A stretch of DNA of 64,000 nt from Streptomyces odontomachi. Lineage in GTDB: Bacteria > Actinomycetota > Actinomycetes > Streptomycetales > Streptomycetaceae. Position 1 is the stretch's first letter. Every line of letters starts with the position of its first letter. The stretch is from positions 108,377 to 172,376 of the forward strand of contig NZ_JAMJWG010000022.1 of NCBI RefSeq assembly GCF_024435355.1. The letters run 5' to 3'. The notes below the pieces were generated by a model that was not told the origin of the DNA, made no database searches, and worked only from the letters and a program-made list of their open reading frames with translations. Both the position numbers and the translations under genes were made by a program. Positions 1 through 8,026 of the stretch are shown here, one piece after another.

Positions 1-323
1 CCCAGGTTCTCCGGGTCGGGCGACTCGTCGGCTTCCGCCGGGGACTCGACGACCACGGCGTGCCGCAGGCCGTAGCGGGCGCGCAGCGCGTCGGAGCGCT
101 CCGCGTCGAGTTCCGCGGGCACCCTGATCTCGATCCGTACGAGATCACGCTCGAGAGCGGTCTCCAGGACCCGCGCCACCTTGAAGCGGCTCACACCGAA
201 CTCCTCGGCGATCTGGATCTTGGATTTGCCCTCGAGATAGAAACGGCGGGCCATGGCCGCCGCCTGTACCAGCTCCGCGGGTCCCATCCGCAGAGCCGGC
301 CGCCCTGCCGACATGCCGGACAC
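1..323 (-). CDS. SorC/DeoR-type sugar-binding transcriptional regulator (N-terminal part)
   Basis: The gene runs off the left edge, so only about 107 N-terminal residues are visible. Residues 15-60 form a helix-turn-helix: a stretch reading RRFYLEGKSKIQIAEEFGVS is followed by FKVARVLETAL, the usual opening of SorC-family regulators that bind sugar phosphates through a missing C-terminal domain. I chose the GTG at 321-323 because AAGGAG lies 6 nt upstream; an ATG three codons further in (312-314) has no well-placed ribosome site. It is oriented like rpe, with 160 bp between them. The family is clear from the HTH; the effector sugar cannot be inferred. Confidence 0.8.
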   Translation of the reverse strand, partial: MSGMSAGRPALRMGPAELVQAAAMARRFYLEGKSKIQIAEEFGVSRFKVARVLETALERDLVRIEIRVPAELDAERSDALRARYGLRHAVVVESPAEADESPDPENL

Positions 324-483
324 GGCGATCTCCTTACTGCTGACAACTGCTCTCAACGTCTTCACACCCTGGATTCGCCGTTCATCCTTCCAGATCCGCA
401 GCAGTCGATCAGCCTTGACGTGTGGCGTTCACGTTCCCTTGTCCAGGTGGCCGCGTCACGGTGCGCGGTGCGCACCGTACGCT

Positions 484-1173
484 TCAGTGGCCACATGCCC
501 AGGATGCCGTGGACATCGCACCGGCGGCCTGGTCGCGCAGCGCCCGCACCGCGTCCGCCGGATCCTGCGCGCCGTAGACGGCAGAGCCTGCGACGAAGAC
601 GTCGGCGCCGGCCTCCGCACACCGCTCAATGGTGCTCGCCGAGACACCACCGTCCACCTGGAGCCACAGGTCGAGCCCGTGCTTGCCGATCAGCTGACGG
701 GCGCGGCGGATCTTCGGCAACATGATGTCCAGGAAGGCCTGGCCACCGAAGCCCGGCTCCACCGTCATGATCAGCAGCATGTCGAGCTCCGGGAACAGGT
801 CCTCGTACGGCTCGACGGGTGTGGCGGGCTTGAGCGCCATGGCGGCGCGTGCGCCCTTGGCACGGATCTCGCGCGCCAGGCGCACGGGCGCGGCGGCCGC
901 CTCCACGTGGAAGGTGACGGAGGATGCGCCCGCCTCGACGTACTGCGGCGCCCAGCGGTCGGCGTCCTCGATCATCAGGTGGCAGTCGAGGGGGGTGTCC
1001 GTGGCCCGGGCCAGCGATTCCACGATGGGGACGCCCAGGGTCAGGTTGGGCACGAAATGGTTGTCCATCACGTCGACGTGAAGCCAGTCGGCACCCTGCA
1101 CGGCGCGCGCCTCGTCGGCGAGGCGCGCGAAGTCGGCGGACAGAATGCTGGGGTTGATCTGCGGGGCGTCCAT
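484..1173 (-). CDS. rpe: Ribulose-phosphate 3-epimerase
   Basis: Interconverts D-ribulose 5-phosphate and D-xylulose 5-phosphate in the cytosolic pentose phosphate pathway. The 229 residues match the family's usual length. Seen: the N-terminal INPSILSADF barrel strand, the metal ligands H32 and D34 in LHVDVMDNHFVPN, the second metal-site segment DCHLMIED, the phosphate-loop region VEPGFGGQAF, and the catalytic Asp in VDGGVS. The last 15 or so residues are variable and probably a tail. It stands alone between a regulator and a repeat tract; an operon with rsmB is unlikely given the 741-bp gap. Confidence 0.95.
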   Translation of the reverse strand: MDAPQINPSILSADFARLADEARAVQGADWLHVDVMDNHFVPNLTLGVPIVESLARATDTPLDCHLMIEDADRWAPQYVEAGASSVTFHVEAAAAPVRLAREIRAKGARAAMALKPATPVEPYEDLFPELDMLLIMTVEPGFGGQAFLDIMLPKIRRARQLIGKHGLDLWLQVDGGVSASTIERCAEAGADVFVAGSAVYGAQDPADAVRALRDQAAGAMSTASWACGH

Positions 1174-1914
1174 GGCTCAAGCCTGCCATGCCGTGACCGC
1201 CTGCTTGGCGGCGGTCCCGGCTGGGGGGGGCCGGGCTGGCGTCGGGGCTGCTGGCTCGGGGTGCGGCCGTCGGGTGGGGCGTGGCTGGGCGGGCGCGGTC
1301 GCCACCTGCCGGTGGGGGCATGATTGGGGCAGCCCCCTGAGGACGGTGGCCCACGGCAACGGACTCGTCGTGGCTTGTCGCGCAGTTCCCCGCGCCCCCC
1401 ACCACCGTGTCCTTCGGACGCAACCACCCCGTGCCGGCGCGGGCCACGCCACCACCTGCCGGTGGGGGGCATGACCGGGGCAGCCGCCTTAGGACGGTGG
1501 CCCACGACCACGGACCCGTCGTGGCTTGTCGCGCAGTTCCCCGCACCCCCCACCACCACCGCGTCCTTCGGACGCAACCACCCCGTGCCGGCGCGGGCCA
1601 CGCCACCACCTGCCGGTGGGTGGACACGGCCGAGGCAGCCCCTGAGGACAGTGGCCCACGACCACGGACCCGTCGTGGCTTGTCGCGCAGTTCCCCGCAC
1701 CCCCCACCACCACCGCGTCCTTCGGACGCAACCACCCCGTGCCGGCGCGGGCCACGCCACCACCTGCCGGTGGGTGGACACGGCCGAGGCAGCCCCTGAG
1801 GACAGTGGCCCACGACCACGGACCCGTCGTGGCTTGTCGCGCAGTTCCCCGCGCCCCCCACCACCACCGCGTCCTTCGGACGCAACCGCGCTGCCGGGGC
1901 GGCGGGGGCGGGGG
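1174..1914. other. 741-bp gene-free gap holding a tandem repeat
   Basis: No coding sequence is supported. Bases 1301-1890 are filled by the 154-bp repeat listed separately. The left 125 bp are G-rich sequence, with runs such as CTGGGGGGGGCC near 1223. Apparent reading frames on both strands are by-products of the repeat and of GC bias, because their translations are reiterated Pro/Arg/His-rich peptides. Confidence 0.7.
1301..1890. repeat. Tandem repeat, about 154-bp unit, nearly four copies
   Basis: Units begin at the motif GCCACCACCTGCCGGTGG near 1301 (three bases shorter), 1448, 1602 and 1756; the last copy stops near 1890. Spacing is 147, 154 and 154 bp. The two later complete units are almost identical, while the first has diverged most. 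Each unit contains GTGGCTTGTCGCGCAGTTCC followed by a C-rich run and CCTTCGGACGCAACC. A related single element lies at about 28029-28077, so this is a dispersed intergenic family that has been locally amplified. Confidence 0.9.
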
Positions 1915-3351
1915 TTAGGACGTGCGGCGTAGGAGGGACAGGTACATCGCGTCGGTGCCGTGGAGGTGGGGCCAGAGTTGGATGTCGGGGCCGTTGCCCA
2001 GGGAGGGGACTTCGGGCAGGAAGGGGCGGGCGTCGATGGGCTCGGCGGTGGCGTGGTGCCTGAGGACGTCGTCGACCACGGCCCGGGTCTCGGCCAGGTG
2101 GGGTGAGCAGGTCGCGTAGGCGACGACGCCCCCGATGCGTACGGACGTCAGTGCGGTACGCAGCAGGGCGCGCTGGAGGGGGGCGAAGCTCTCCAGGTCC
2201 GCTGGGCGGCGGCGCCAGCGGGCCTCGGGTCGGCGGCGCAGCGCGCCGAGGCCCGAGCACGGCACGTCCACCAGCACGCGGTCGAACGTGCCGGGCTGCC
2301 ACGGCGGGCGGGTGGTGTCGGCGGTGACCACCTGGTACGGGCCGGGGTTGCCGGCCAGCGCCCGTGCCACCAGGCCGGCGCGGTGCGGCTGCCGCTCGGC
2401 GGCGACCAGGGCGGCACCGCGTTCCGCGGCCAGCGCCGCGAGCAGGCCGGCCTTGCCGCCGGGGCCCGCGCAACCGTCCAGCCAGCGCCGGTCAGGTCCT
2501 TCCAGCGGCGCCGCCGCCAGGGCCAGCGCCACCAGCTGGCTGCCCTCGTCCTGGACGCCGGCGCGCCCCTCACGGACCGCGTCCAGCGCGCCCGGATCGC
2601 CGCCTTCGGTGAGCCGGACGGCGTACGGCGACCAGCGGCCCGGCTGCGCCGCCTGCTCGTCGGGTGCCAGCAGTTCCTGCGTGGTGGCCCGCCCGGGGCG
2701 GGCGACGAGCGTCACCTCGGGCCGTTCGTTGTCGGCTTCGAGGAGTTCCTCGATGCCCGCACGAGGGCCACCGAGCGCGTCCCACAGGGCCGAGACCACC
2801 CACCGGGGGTGGGCGTGCACGACCGCGAGGTGCTCCTCGGGATCGTCCTCGTACGGGGGCGCCACCCGCTGGAGCCAGCCCGCCAGGTCGTCCTGGGCGA
2901 CCTTGCGCAGCACGGCGTTGACGAACTTGGCGCGCCCGTCGCCGAGCACCACGCGTGCCAGCTCCACGGAGGCGGAGACCGCGGCATGGGTGGGGATGCG
3001 GGTGCTGAGCAGCTGGTGGACGCCGAGCGAGAGGACGTCGAGCACCGGCGGGTCGACCTCGCGCAGCGGCCGGTCGATGCAGTCCGCGATGATCGCGTCG
3101 TAGGTGCCCTGCCGGCGCAGCGTGCCGTAGACCAGTTCGGTGGCGAGGGCCGCGTCCCGCCCGTCCAGATCGCCCTTCTCGCGCGCCCTGCGCAGCAGCG
3201 GGGGCAGCACGAGGTTCGCGTACGCGTCCCGCTCGTCGACGGCCCGCAGCGCCTCGAAGGCGAGGATCCGTACGGGGTCCTTCTTCGGACGGCGGTACGG
3301 CTTCGAGGACGGGCGCGCGGTGTGGGGGCGCCGGCGTGGCTGGTCGTTCAA
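1915..3351 (-). CDS. rsmB: 16S rRNA cytosine-967 C5-methyltransferase (RsmB/NOL1/NOP2/Sun family)
   Basis: Predicted to methylate C967 of 16S rRNA with SAM. An N-terminal NusB-like RNA-binding domain (about residues 20-170, including ALRAVDERDAYANLVLP) precedes a Rossmann methyltransferase domain with the SAM loop DGCAGPGGKAGLLAAL, the DVPCSGLGALRRRPE motif carrying one catalytic Cys, and the TCSPHLAET motif carrying the second. I chose the TTG at 3349-3351 (protein begins L/M-NDQPRRRPH, 478 aa) because GGAGC lies just upstream and the length fits. An in-frame ATG at 3444 would add 31 poorly ordered residues. It lies 179 bp downstream of fmt, on the same strand. Confidence 0.92.
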   Translation of the reverse strand: MNDQPRRRPHTARPSSKPYRRPKKDPVRILAFEALRAVDERDAYANLVLPPLLRRAREKGDLDGRDAALATELVYGTLRRQGTYDAIIADCIDRPLREVDPPVLDVLSLGVHQLLSTRIPTHAAVSASVELARVVLGDGRAKFVNAVLRKVAQDDLAGWLQRVAPPYEDDPEEHLAVVHAHPRWVVSALWDALGGPRAGIEELLEADNERPEVTLVARPGRATTQELLAPDEQAAQPGRWSPYAVRLTEGGDPGALDAVREGRAGVQDEGSQLVALALAAAPLEGPDRRWLDGCAGPGGKAGLLAALAAERGAALVAAERQPHRAGLVARALAGNPGPYQVVTADTTRPPWQPGTFDRVLVDVPCSGLGALRRRPEARWRRRPADLESFAPLQRALLRTALTSVRIGGVVAYATCSPHLAETRAVVDDVLRHHATAEPIDARPFLPEVPSLGNGPDIQLWPHLHGTDAMYLSLLRRTS

Positions 3352-3530
3352 AGGTGCTCCGCTGCTTGGGGTGCTGCTCGGGGTGCTCTGCTTGTGCGGC
3401 TTGGGGTGCTCCGGGTGCCGCCCACGGCCGTCACGGGGTGCCACCCATGCCCTTCACGGCAGTGGGCCCCTCGGGCAGTGGGGGGAGCGCGGGCGAGCGG
3501 CCGGTGGCTGCGTTCTCCCGGTGGCCGCGT

Positions 3531-4475
3531 TCAGCCTACGTCGCCGGTGCCGAGCCGCTCGCCGGGGGCGATGCGCACCCCGCGGGCCCAGTCGGCACCG
3601 CGCATCGGCTTCTTGCCCTGCGCCTGCACCCACAGCAGTTCCACCGCGTGCGAGCCGGTGCCCGCGTACACGTGTTGTTTGCCGGGCGCCAGCTCCCCCG
3701 GAGCGAGGTCGGTACGGTCCGGTGCCGGGGTGACCTGCACCAGCTTGAGCCGCTCGCCGCGGAAGACGGTCCACGCGCCGGGCGCCGGCGTGCACCCGCG
3801 CACCACCCGGTCCACCCGCAGTGCCGGTGCGTCGAAGTCCACCCGGGCGTCCTCGACGGTGACCTTCGGTGCGAGGCTGATGCCCTCACCGGGCTGGGGC
3901 AGCGGCTTCAGGCTGCCGTCCTCGATGCCGTCCATGGTGGCCACCAACAGCCCGGCGCCGGCCAGCGAGAGCCGGGTGAGCAGGTCGCCGCTGGTGTCGG
4001 TGGGCCTCACCTGCTCGGTGATGGTGCCGTACACCGGGCCGGAGTCCAGGCCCTCCTCGATGAGGAAGGTGGCCGCGCCGGTGATGTCGTCGCCCGCCAT
4101 GACGGCGTGCTGCACGGGTGCCGCGCCACGCCACGCGGGCAGCAGCGAGAAGTGCAGATTGACCCAGCCGTGCACGGGAACGTCCAGCGCGACCCGCGGC
4201 AGGAGGGCGCCGTAGGCGACGACCGGGCAGCAGTCCGGCCCGATCTCCCGCAGCCGCGCCAGGAAGTCCTCGTCACGCGGCCTGTGCGGCTTCAGCACCT
4301 CGATCCCGGCCTCTTCGGCACGCTCGGCGACGGGGCTGGGCACCAGCCTCCGGCCACGCCCCGCGGGCGCGTCGGGACGGGTGACGACCGCCGCCACCTC
4401 GTGCAGTTCCGAAGCGATCAGGGCGTCCAGAGCGGGAACGGCGACCTCGGGGGTGCCGGCGAAGACGAGCTTCAT
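3531..4475 (-). CDS. fmt: Methionyl-tRNA formyltransferase
   Basis: Formylates the amino group of initiator methionyl-tRNA using 10-formyltetrahydrofolate. The 314-aa protein opens with MKLVFAGTPEVAVPALDAL, the family start, which fixes the ATG at 4473-4475. The catalytic formyltransferase core shows LLPAWRGAAPVQHAVMAGD with the expected active-site His, followed by the conserved Asp region near TGDLLTRL. A C-terminal OB-like tRNA-binding domain follows (about residues 205-314). It precedes rsmB on the same strand, so fmt-rsmB probably form an operon, as in many actinobacteria. Confidence 0.95.
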   Translation of the reverse strand: MKLVFAGTPEVAVPALDALIASELHEVAAVVTRPDAPAGRGRRLVPSPVAERAEEAGIEVLKPHRPRDEDFLARLREIGPDCCPVVAYGALLPRVALDVPVHGWVNLHFSLLPAWRGAAPVQHAVMAGDDITGAATFLIEEGLDSGPVYGTITEQVRPTDTSGDLLTRLSLAGAGLLVATMDGIEDGSLKPLPQPGEGISLAPKVTVEDARVDFDAPALRVDRVVRGCTPAPGAWTVFRGERLKLVQVTPAPDRTDLAPGELAPGKQHVYAGTGSHAVELLWVQAQGKKPMRGADWARGVRIAPGERLGTGDVG

Positions 4476-4812
4476 CAGTGGCTGTCGCCTCTCGGGCGGG
4501 GATCGTGGGCGGGCGTCGGTCGGATGGGAAGCACCGAAGCAGCGCACCAGTCTAGAGGGCGCCGTCCTGCGGGAACTTGGGCGTCTCGGCACGCCGCACC
4601 CCTGCGCGCGGGCCGCGGACGTCCGGCCCGCGAGACGCACCGGTCCGCCGACCCGGTCGTGTCGGTCCGACCAGCCGAACCGCACTGTCTTGCGCCGACA
4701 GCGTGACCACTCACGCGGTGGCGCGTTGGTCAAGACGGAGTTGACCGCGAGCCGTCCGGCGGCCCTGCTCCTAGCCCCACGTTTTTCCACGCCTGCTTTG
4801 AGAGGCTTGTTC
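4476..4812. other. Divergent intergenic region between fmt and a HTH gene
   Basis: These 337 bp separate two divergently transcribed genes and must hold both promoters. I saw no convincing -35/-10 pair with correct spacing and no coding sequence; a TTGACC hexamer near 4741 lacks a matching -10. Confidence 0.5.
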
Positions 4813-5388
4813 ATGGCCGACCACGCAACTCACGACGCCCAGGCCCGGGCCAGCCTTCATCTGCTGGTGCGGGACATCGAGCGGGTGCGCCGCCAGGTGG
4901 ACGCCCTGCGCACGCTCACCGCCCAGTTGGGCAACGTCTACCGTCCACGGCGTTCGGGTCCCGCCACCGGATTCGTCGTCTACGGACGAGCCCCCGCCCC
5001 CACCGTCCGGCTCGCCCAGGAGCTGCGGGACAGCGTCGAGACCCTGGTCACGGCCGCCGTGGACTTCGACCGCTCGCTCGGTTTCTCGTGGGACGCGGTC
5101 GGATCGGCGCTGGGGGTGACGAAGCAGGCCGTGCACCGCCGCTACGGCGCCCGCAGGGCCACGGCCGCCCAGGCCGCCGCCGAGGCCGAGCGCGGCACCC
5201 AGACCCCGGGCTCGGCCACTCATCCGCTCCCCGTGGGCAGCGGTCTGCCGGCCGTTCCCGCGGCCCGCACCCGGCCGCCCGGCCTCCCCGGCCCCAGCGG
5301 TCCCGGAACGGGCACCCCGGGCACCGGCAACCCCGGAACGCGCGACGAGGCCCGACCCGGCGTCTTCCCCGGCCCGCGAAACGGCTGA
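4813..5388 (+). CDS. Helix-turn-helix domain protein of unknown role
   Basis: 191 aa. Residues 11-40 are helical (SLHLLVRDIERVRRQVDALR), possibly a coiled coil. Residues 91-112 read as a HTH (FSWDAVGSALGVTKQAVHRR), which suggests DNA binding. From residue about 125 the chain is Pro/Gly/Thr-rich and looks disordered, with PGTGTPGTGNPGT. The ATG at 4813 is preceded by GAGAGG. It is the only plus-strand gene in the first 22 kb and is divergent from fmt. Similar small HTH proteins are widespread in Streptomyces, but I know of no assigned target. Confidence 0.8.
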   Translation: MADHATHDAQARASLHLLVRDIERVRRQVDALRTLTAQLGNVYRPRRSGPATGFVVYGRAPAPTVRLAQELRDSVETLVTAAVDFDRSLGFSWDAVGSALGVTKQAVHRRYGARRATAAQAAAEAERGTQTPGSATHPLPVGSGLPAVPAARTRPPGLPGPSGPGTGTPGTGNPGTRDEARPGVFPGPRNG

Positions 5389-5419
5389 TCGGGCGGGCCA
5401 GCCAGCCAAGTGGTCGACC

Positions 5420-5488
5420 GTCGGGCAGTCGGGCAGTCGGGCAGTCGGGCAGTCGGGCAGTCGGGCAGTCGGGCAGTCGGGCAGTCGG
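5420..5488. repeat. Octamer tandem repeat, GTCGGGCA x 8
   Basis: Eight perfect head-to-tail copies of GTCGGGCA run from 5420 to 5483, followed by a truncated GTCGG. They lie 32 bp after the stop codon of the HTH gene and about 175 bp downstream of the end of priA, so between convergent gene ends. Perfect identity of all units implies recent slippage or strong homogenisation. Confidence 0.95.
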
Positions 5489-5662
5489 CCGGATGGTCAG
5501 GCGGTCGGTGACGGATGCCGGCCCGGTGAGCGGGTGAGCGGGTGAACGCGGATCGCCAACGCTCCGCTCCTTCCCGGTGCCGGCCGCCGCGCGCTCCTCG
5601 GCTTGCCGGGCGGTGGACGTGAACCCCGGCACCTCCTGGCAGGAGCACGCCGACCCGGCGCC

Positions 5663-7867
5663 TCAGCCGATGTCCGGCGGATCAACACGGATCCGTACCG
5701 TGTCCGCCGCCGTGCGGGCCGTCTTCGTCAGCCGGGCCACCTGGGCCGACTTCAGGGCGGCGGCCAGTGCGGCACCCCTGCCCTGCGGCACCCGGACCAG
5801 GGCACGCTCCCACTGCTCCCCCGGCGGCGGGGCGCCGGTGCGGCGCGGCCGGCCCGGTTCGGTCGGCGGCAGCAGGACCGGGCCGAGGACCTCCGCCTCC
5901 GCCGGCAGCTCCACCTCGGCGAGGAACGCCGACACCGCCGCCATCGGGCCCGTCACCGACGCCATCCGGGACACCGGCGGAAAACCCAGCTCCGCGCGCT
6001 CCGCACGCTCCCGTACCGCGTAGCCGACCGGGTCCCAGCGCACCAGCGCCTGCACCGGGGCCGCGGTGGCCTCGGCAACGATCACGAGCGTGCCGTCCGC
6101 CTCCTGGCCGCGCACCAGCGCGCCGGCCGCGATCCAACGGCGCAGCGCGTCCTCGCCCGCCCGCAGGTCGGGGCGGCCCAGCATGGCCCAGCCGTCCAGC
6201 AGCAGCGCCGCCGCATACCCGCCGTCGGCGACAGGCTCCGCACCCGGGGTGCTGACGACCAGCGCGGGCGTGTCGGGCACCGTGTCCAGCACCTGCTCAC
6301 GCCCCGACGTGCGCACCGGCACCGTCGGAAACGCCCGCCCCAGCTCCTCAGCCGTGCGCCGCGCGCCGACGACCTGCGCGCGCAACCGGACCGCGCCACA
6401 CTCCTGGCAGTGCCAGGCACCTTCAGCCCGCCCACACCAGCCGCACCGCAGCGCCCCCGCCTGCGGGACACCACCGCCCCCGCCCGCGCCCGTGGGGCCA
6501 CTTCCCTGCTGCGCCTCCAGCGGACCCGCACAGTGCACGCAGCGGGCCGGTGTGCGGCAGCGCTCGCAGGCCAGTCGCGGCACGTACCCCCGTCGGGGCA
6601 CCTGCACCAGCACCGGGCCCCGGGTCAGACCGTCCCGGGCGACCTGCCAGGCGAGGGTGGGCAGCCGGGCCACCCGGGCCGCCTCGTCGCGGGCGAGGTC
6701 GGTGTCCTGGACGGTGCGCACCAGCGGCGCGGCGCGGCGGGCGCGCTCCCGGTCGGCCACCAACGGCCTGGCCCAGCCGCTCGCCACCAGCTGGGCGGCC
6801 TCCACCGTGCATCCCCAGGCGCCCAGCAGGAACCCGCAGCCGTGCTGTGCCGCGCGGGTCAGCAGCACCTCGCGGGCATGCGGCTGGGGGGCGTGCAGCT
6901 CGCTGTGGCTGTCGTCGCCGTCGTCCCAGATGACGACCAGGCCCAAGGCCCTGACCGGCGCGAACATGGCGGCGCGGGTCCCCACCACGGCGCGCACGGA
7001 CCCCCGCCGCACCGCGAGCCACTCGCCGTAGCGCCGCTCGGGGCCCGCCTCGGCGGCCAGCACCGCATGCCGCCCCGTGCCGATCAGCGCGGTCAGGGCG
7101 GCGTCCACCCGGGCCACGGCGCGCCCGTCCGGGACCACCACCAGGGCGCCCCGCCCCGAGGCGAGCGTCGCGGCCACGGCACGCGCGAGGGCGTCGGCCC
7201 AGTGCGGGCCCGGCAGGGCGTTCCAGACGGCTCGTGGGGCGCCCCCGGTCGCGAGCGCGTCCAAGAAGGCCGGGCCGTGCCGGTAGGACGCCCAGGGGCC
7301 CGGCTCGGGCGCTGCGGGCGGTGGTAGCGGCTCGGGCGAGGGGCGGGACTCCGCGCGGGCGCTGCGCGGCGGAACGGCCAGCTGGAGCACGTCAGCGAGA
7401 CTCCCCGCATAACGGTCGGCGACGGCCCGCGCGAGCCCCAGCAGTTCCGGGCCGAGCACCGGCTCCGGCGACACGACCTGGGCGAGCGCGGCCAGCGGCC
7501 CCTGGTAGTCGGACTCGGCCACCCGCTCGACGAGGAATCCGTCGACGAGCCCGCCGCCTTCCCGGCGCCCGCCGCGCACCCGGTGCCGCCCCGCGCCGAA
7601 GCGCACACGTACCCGCACCCCTGGCTGCGCCTGCTCGGCGAGTTCCTTGGGCACCGCGTAGTCGAAGTACCGGTCGAGGTGCAGCACGCCCTTGTCGACC
7701 ACGACCCGTGCCACCGGCAGCTGGTCGGCCAGCTCGGCGCCCCGCCAGGTCCGTGGCTTGGCCCGTGGCACTTCGGCCTTGCGCACGCTCTCCCGGATCA
7801 GGGCCAGCTGCTCCGGCGGCACCTGCCCTGCGTCGCCACCGCCCCCCTGTCCGTCCGCACCGCTCAC
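5663..7867 (-). CDS. priA: PriA-like primosomal protein N' lacking ATPase motifs
   Basis: Homologue of the replication-restart protein PriA, about 734 aa. The N-terminal DNA-binding domain (DQLPVARVVVDKGVLHLDRYFDY onward) and the zinc-binding region are present, with Cys clusters CERCRTPARCVHC and CGWCG...CQEC. The Walker A loop is absent: where GxTGSGKT is expected the sequence reads NALPGPHWADAL. Walker B DEEHD is replaced by WDDGDDSHSE. This matches the known actinobacterial form, predicted to lack helicase activity. I chose the GTG at 7865-7867 with TAGGA upstream; an in-frame ATG at 7900 has no ribosome site. It follows metK after a strong terminator. Confidence 0.9.
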   Translation of the reverse strand: MSGADGQGGGGDAGQVPPEQLALIRESVRKAEVPRAKPRTWRGAELADQLPVARVVVDKGVLHLDRYFDYAVPKELAEQAQPGVRVRVRFGAGRHRVRGGRREGGGLVDGFLVERVAESDYQGPLAALAQVVSPEPVLGPELLGLARAVADRYAGSLADVLQLAVPPRSARAESRPSPEPLPPPAAPEPGPWASYRHGPAFLDALATGGAPRAVWNALPGPHWADALARAVAATLASGRGALVVVPDGRAVARVDAALTALIGTGRHAVLAAEAGPERRYGEWLAVRRGSVRAVVGTRAAMFAPVRALGLVVIWDDGDDSHSELHAPQPHAREVLLTRAAQHGCGFLLGAWGCTVEAAQLVASGWARPLVADRERARRAAPLVRTVQDTDLARDEAARVARLPTLAWQVARDGLTRGPVLVQVPRRGYVPRLACERCRTPARCVHCAGPLEAQQGSGPTGAGGGGGVPQAGALRCGWCGRAEGAWHCQECGAVRLRAQVVGARRTAEELGRAFPTVPVRTSGREQVLDTVPDTPALVVSTPGAEPVADGGYAAALLLDGWAMLGRPDLRAGEDALRRWIAAGALVRGQEADGTLVIVAEATAAPVQALVRWDPVGYAVRERAERAELGFPPVSRMASVTGPMAAVSAFLAEVELPAEAEVLGPVLLPPTEPGRPRRTGAPPPGEQWERALVRVPQGRGAALAAALKSAQVARLTKTARTAADTVRIRVDPPDIG

Positions 7868-7943
7868 ACCTGCATTCCTACCACCGAGCACCGACACCAT
7901 CAGGGCGCAACAAGGTCGCGGACGAACACGAGGACGGCCACCC

Positions 7944-7990
7944 GAACAGAAACGAAGATCCGGCAGTCCGAGGTGGACTACCGGATCTTC
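7944..7990 (-). terminator. Intrinsic terminator downstream of metK
   Basis: On the minus strand GAAGATCCGG-TAGTCC pairs with GGACT-CCGGATCTTC across a four-base loop (7954-7990), a stem of about 16 bp with one mismatch. It is followed by the T-rich stretch GTTTCTGTTC. It lies 37 bp after the metK stop codon and separates metK from priA. Confidence 0.88.
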
Positions 7991-8026
7991 ATCTTGGAGT
8001 GGGGGACCCGTTCGGTCGCCGGAGGC

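Noticed and set aside
1324..1932. Plus-strand frame inside the 154-bp repeats giving a reiterated PPPP/ATTP-type peptide
   Set aside because: The periodicity comes from the DNA repeat; the length is not kept in frame across units (147, then 154 bp), and no ribosome site was found.
5420..5488. Possible CRISPR array
   Set aside because: Direct octamer repeats without spacers, and no cas genes nearby.
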